From contig SUWE01000030.1 of assembly GCA_015061615.1 (NCBI GenBank), positions 1-33,498 on the forward strand: a stretch of DNA of 33,498 nt, in the 5' to 3' direction. The DNA comes from Lentisphaerota bacterium (GTDB taxonomy: Bacteria; Verrucomicrobiota; Lentisphaeria; Victivallales; Victivallaceae). Below are positions 33,212-33,498 of the stretch, piece by piece. The stretch's first letter is position 1. Every line of letters starts with the position of its first letter. A program made the position numbers and the translations under genes. The notes beneath the pieces are model-generated. The model was not told the origin of the DNA. It was given only the letters and a program-made list of their open reading frames with translations, and did not search any database.

Positions 33212-33277
33212 AGCCGTGCGCAGCACCAAACAGCGCGAAGCGCTCAGCCGTGCGCAGCACCAAACAGCGCGAAGCGC
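33212..33277. repeat. Tandem repeat, two perfect 32-bp copies
   Basis: The unit beginning AGCCGTGCGCAGCACC occurs at 33212-33243 and 33246-33277 (period 34), with a decayed part of a third copy to the left. Each unit holds short self-complementary pieces (TGCGCA, GCGCGAAGCGC), so it can fold as RNA or DNA. It looks like a REP-type extragenic repeat beyond the last gene. Confidence 0.85.
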
Positions 33278-33410
33278 ATAAAAAAACACCCCGCGCGGCT
33301 TGCGGGCAGGCATGGGTTCGGTATACCGTCTGCGGCGCACTGTCGTTATGGGGCGCCGCTACTGTGATTACTGAGAATACTCCTATGAGAGACTAAAAAT
33401 CAAGTGTTTT

Positions 33411-33441
33411 TTGAAAAAAAGTGGAAAAAAAGTGTGATAAT
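33411..33441 (+). promoter_or_regulatory. Possible promoter with an 11-bp tandem repeat
   Basis: TTGAAA (33411-33416) and GATAAT (33436-33441) have a 19-bp spacer. Inside it GAAAAAAAGTG is repeated exactly at 33413-33423 and 33424-33434. Any gene it serves is outside the window. Confidence 0.35.
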
Positions 33442-33498
33442 CAGCGGAAGATGATTACAAAATACTGCTTTTGTCTTACTCCTATTCGCGTTCAATAA

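Larger units (their letters stand above)
33196..33498. other. Gene-free right end
   Basis: No credible coding region. The left third is GC-rich and repetitive. A weak 5-bp GC stem (CCCGC / GCGGG, about 33291-33307) follows a run of A. The right third is AT-rich and holds a possible promoter. Confidence 0.5.

Noticed and set aside
1-33498. CRISPR array, insertion sequence, integrase, tRNA or rRNA
   Set aside because: No regularly spaced repeat array, transposase or integrase motif, or RNA gene structure was seen on either strand.

Overview
The window looks like a chromosomal segment of a Lentisphaerae-type (PVC superphylum, Victivallis-like) bacterium. The evidence is the repertoire: type II pseudopilin-like proteins with the [18 protein letters not shown] leader, very large secreted DUF4838-type proteins, GH78-like glycosidases, and long runs of secreted proteins of no recognised family beside ordinary housekeeping genes. 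The placement is inferred from gene content; no rRNA is present to test it.

Left part (1-5.8 kb): a leftward four-gene operon encodes a membrane GT-C glycosyltransferase, a DPM1-like GT2 glycosyltransferase and two tandem paralogous cytoplasmic alpha-L-rhamnosidase-like (GH78) enzymes. Divergently, 5.9-14.8 kb holds a rightward secreted-protein region. It contains two copies of a module made of a pseudopilin-like protein without a prepilin cleavage motif plus a roughly 900-residue exported protein. A true prepilin lies between the copies, and a mutarotase-like exported protein closes the run. The prepilin start region carries two overlapping perfect palindromes.

Middle (14.8-25.7 kb): a LarA-family racemase (minus) diverges from a formate-tetrahydrofolate ligase (fhs) and an AAC(3)-fold acetyltransferase. 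The fhs gene has a strongly structured leader of about 165 nt. A leftward operon follows: LacI-type regulator, prepilin, and a 1716-residue exported protein with two DUF4838 domains and two carbohydrate-binding-like domains.

Right part (25.7-33.5 kb): a leftward cassette encodes a membrane-anchored coiled-coil protein, a 39-residue membrane protein and a 49-residue lipoprotein, and ends in a hairpin terminator. Next come a DUF493 (YbeD-like) protein and a NifS-type cysteine desulfurase, also leftward. A 720-bp AT-rich gap then separates these from rightward dnaA, ribBA and an S66 LD-carboxypeptidase. The gap holds near-match DnaA boxes and sits where transcription diverges, so it is a candidate replication origin. 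The DnaA recognition motif is unusual. The window ends in a GC-rich tandem repeat and a possible promoter.

Six promoters found by eye share a TTG-type -35 box, a 16-17 bp spacer and the identical -10 hexamer TATATT. They help fix several start codons.
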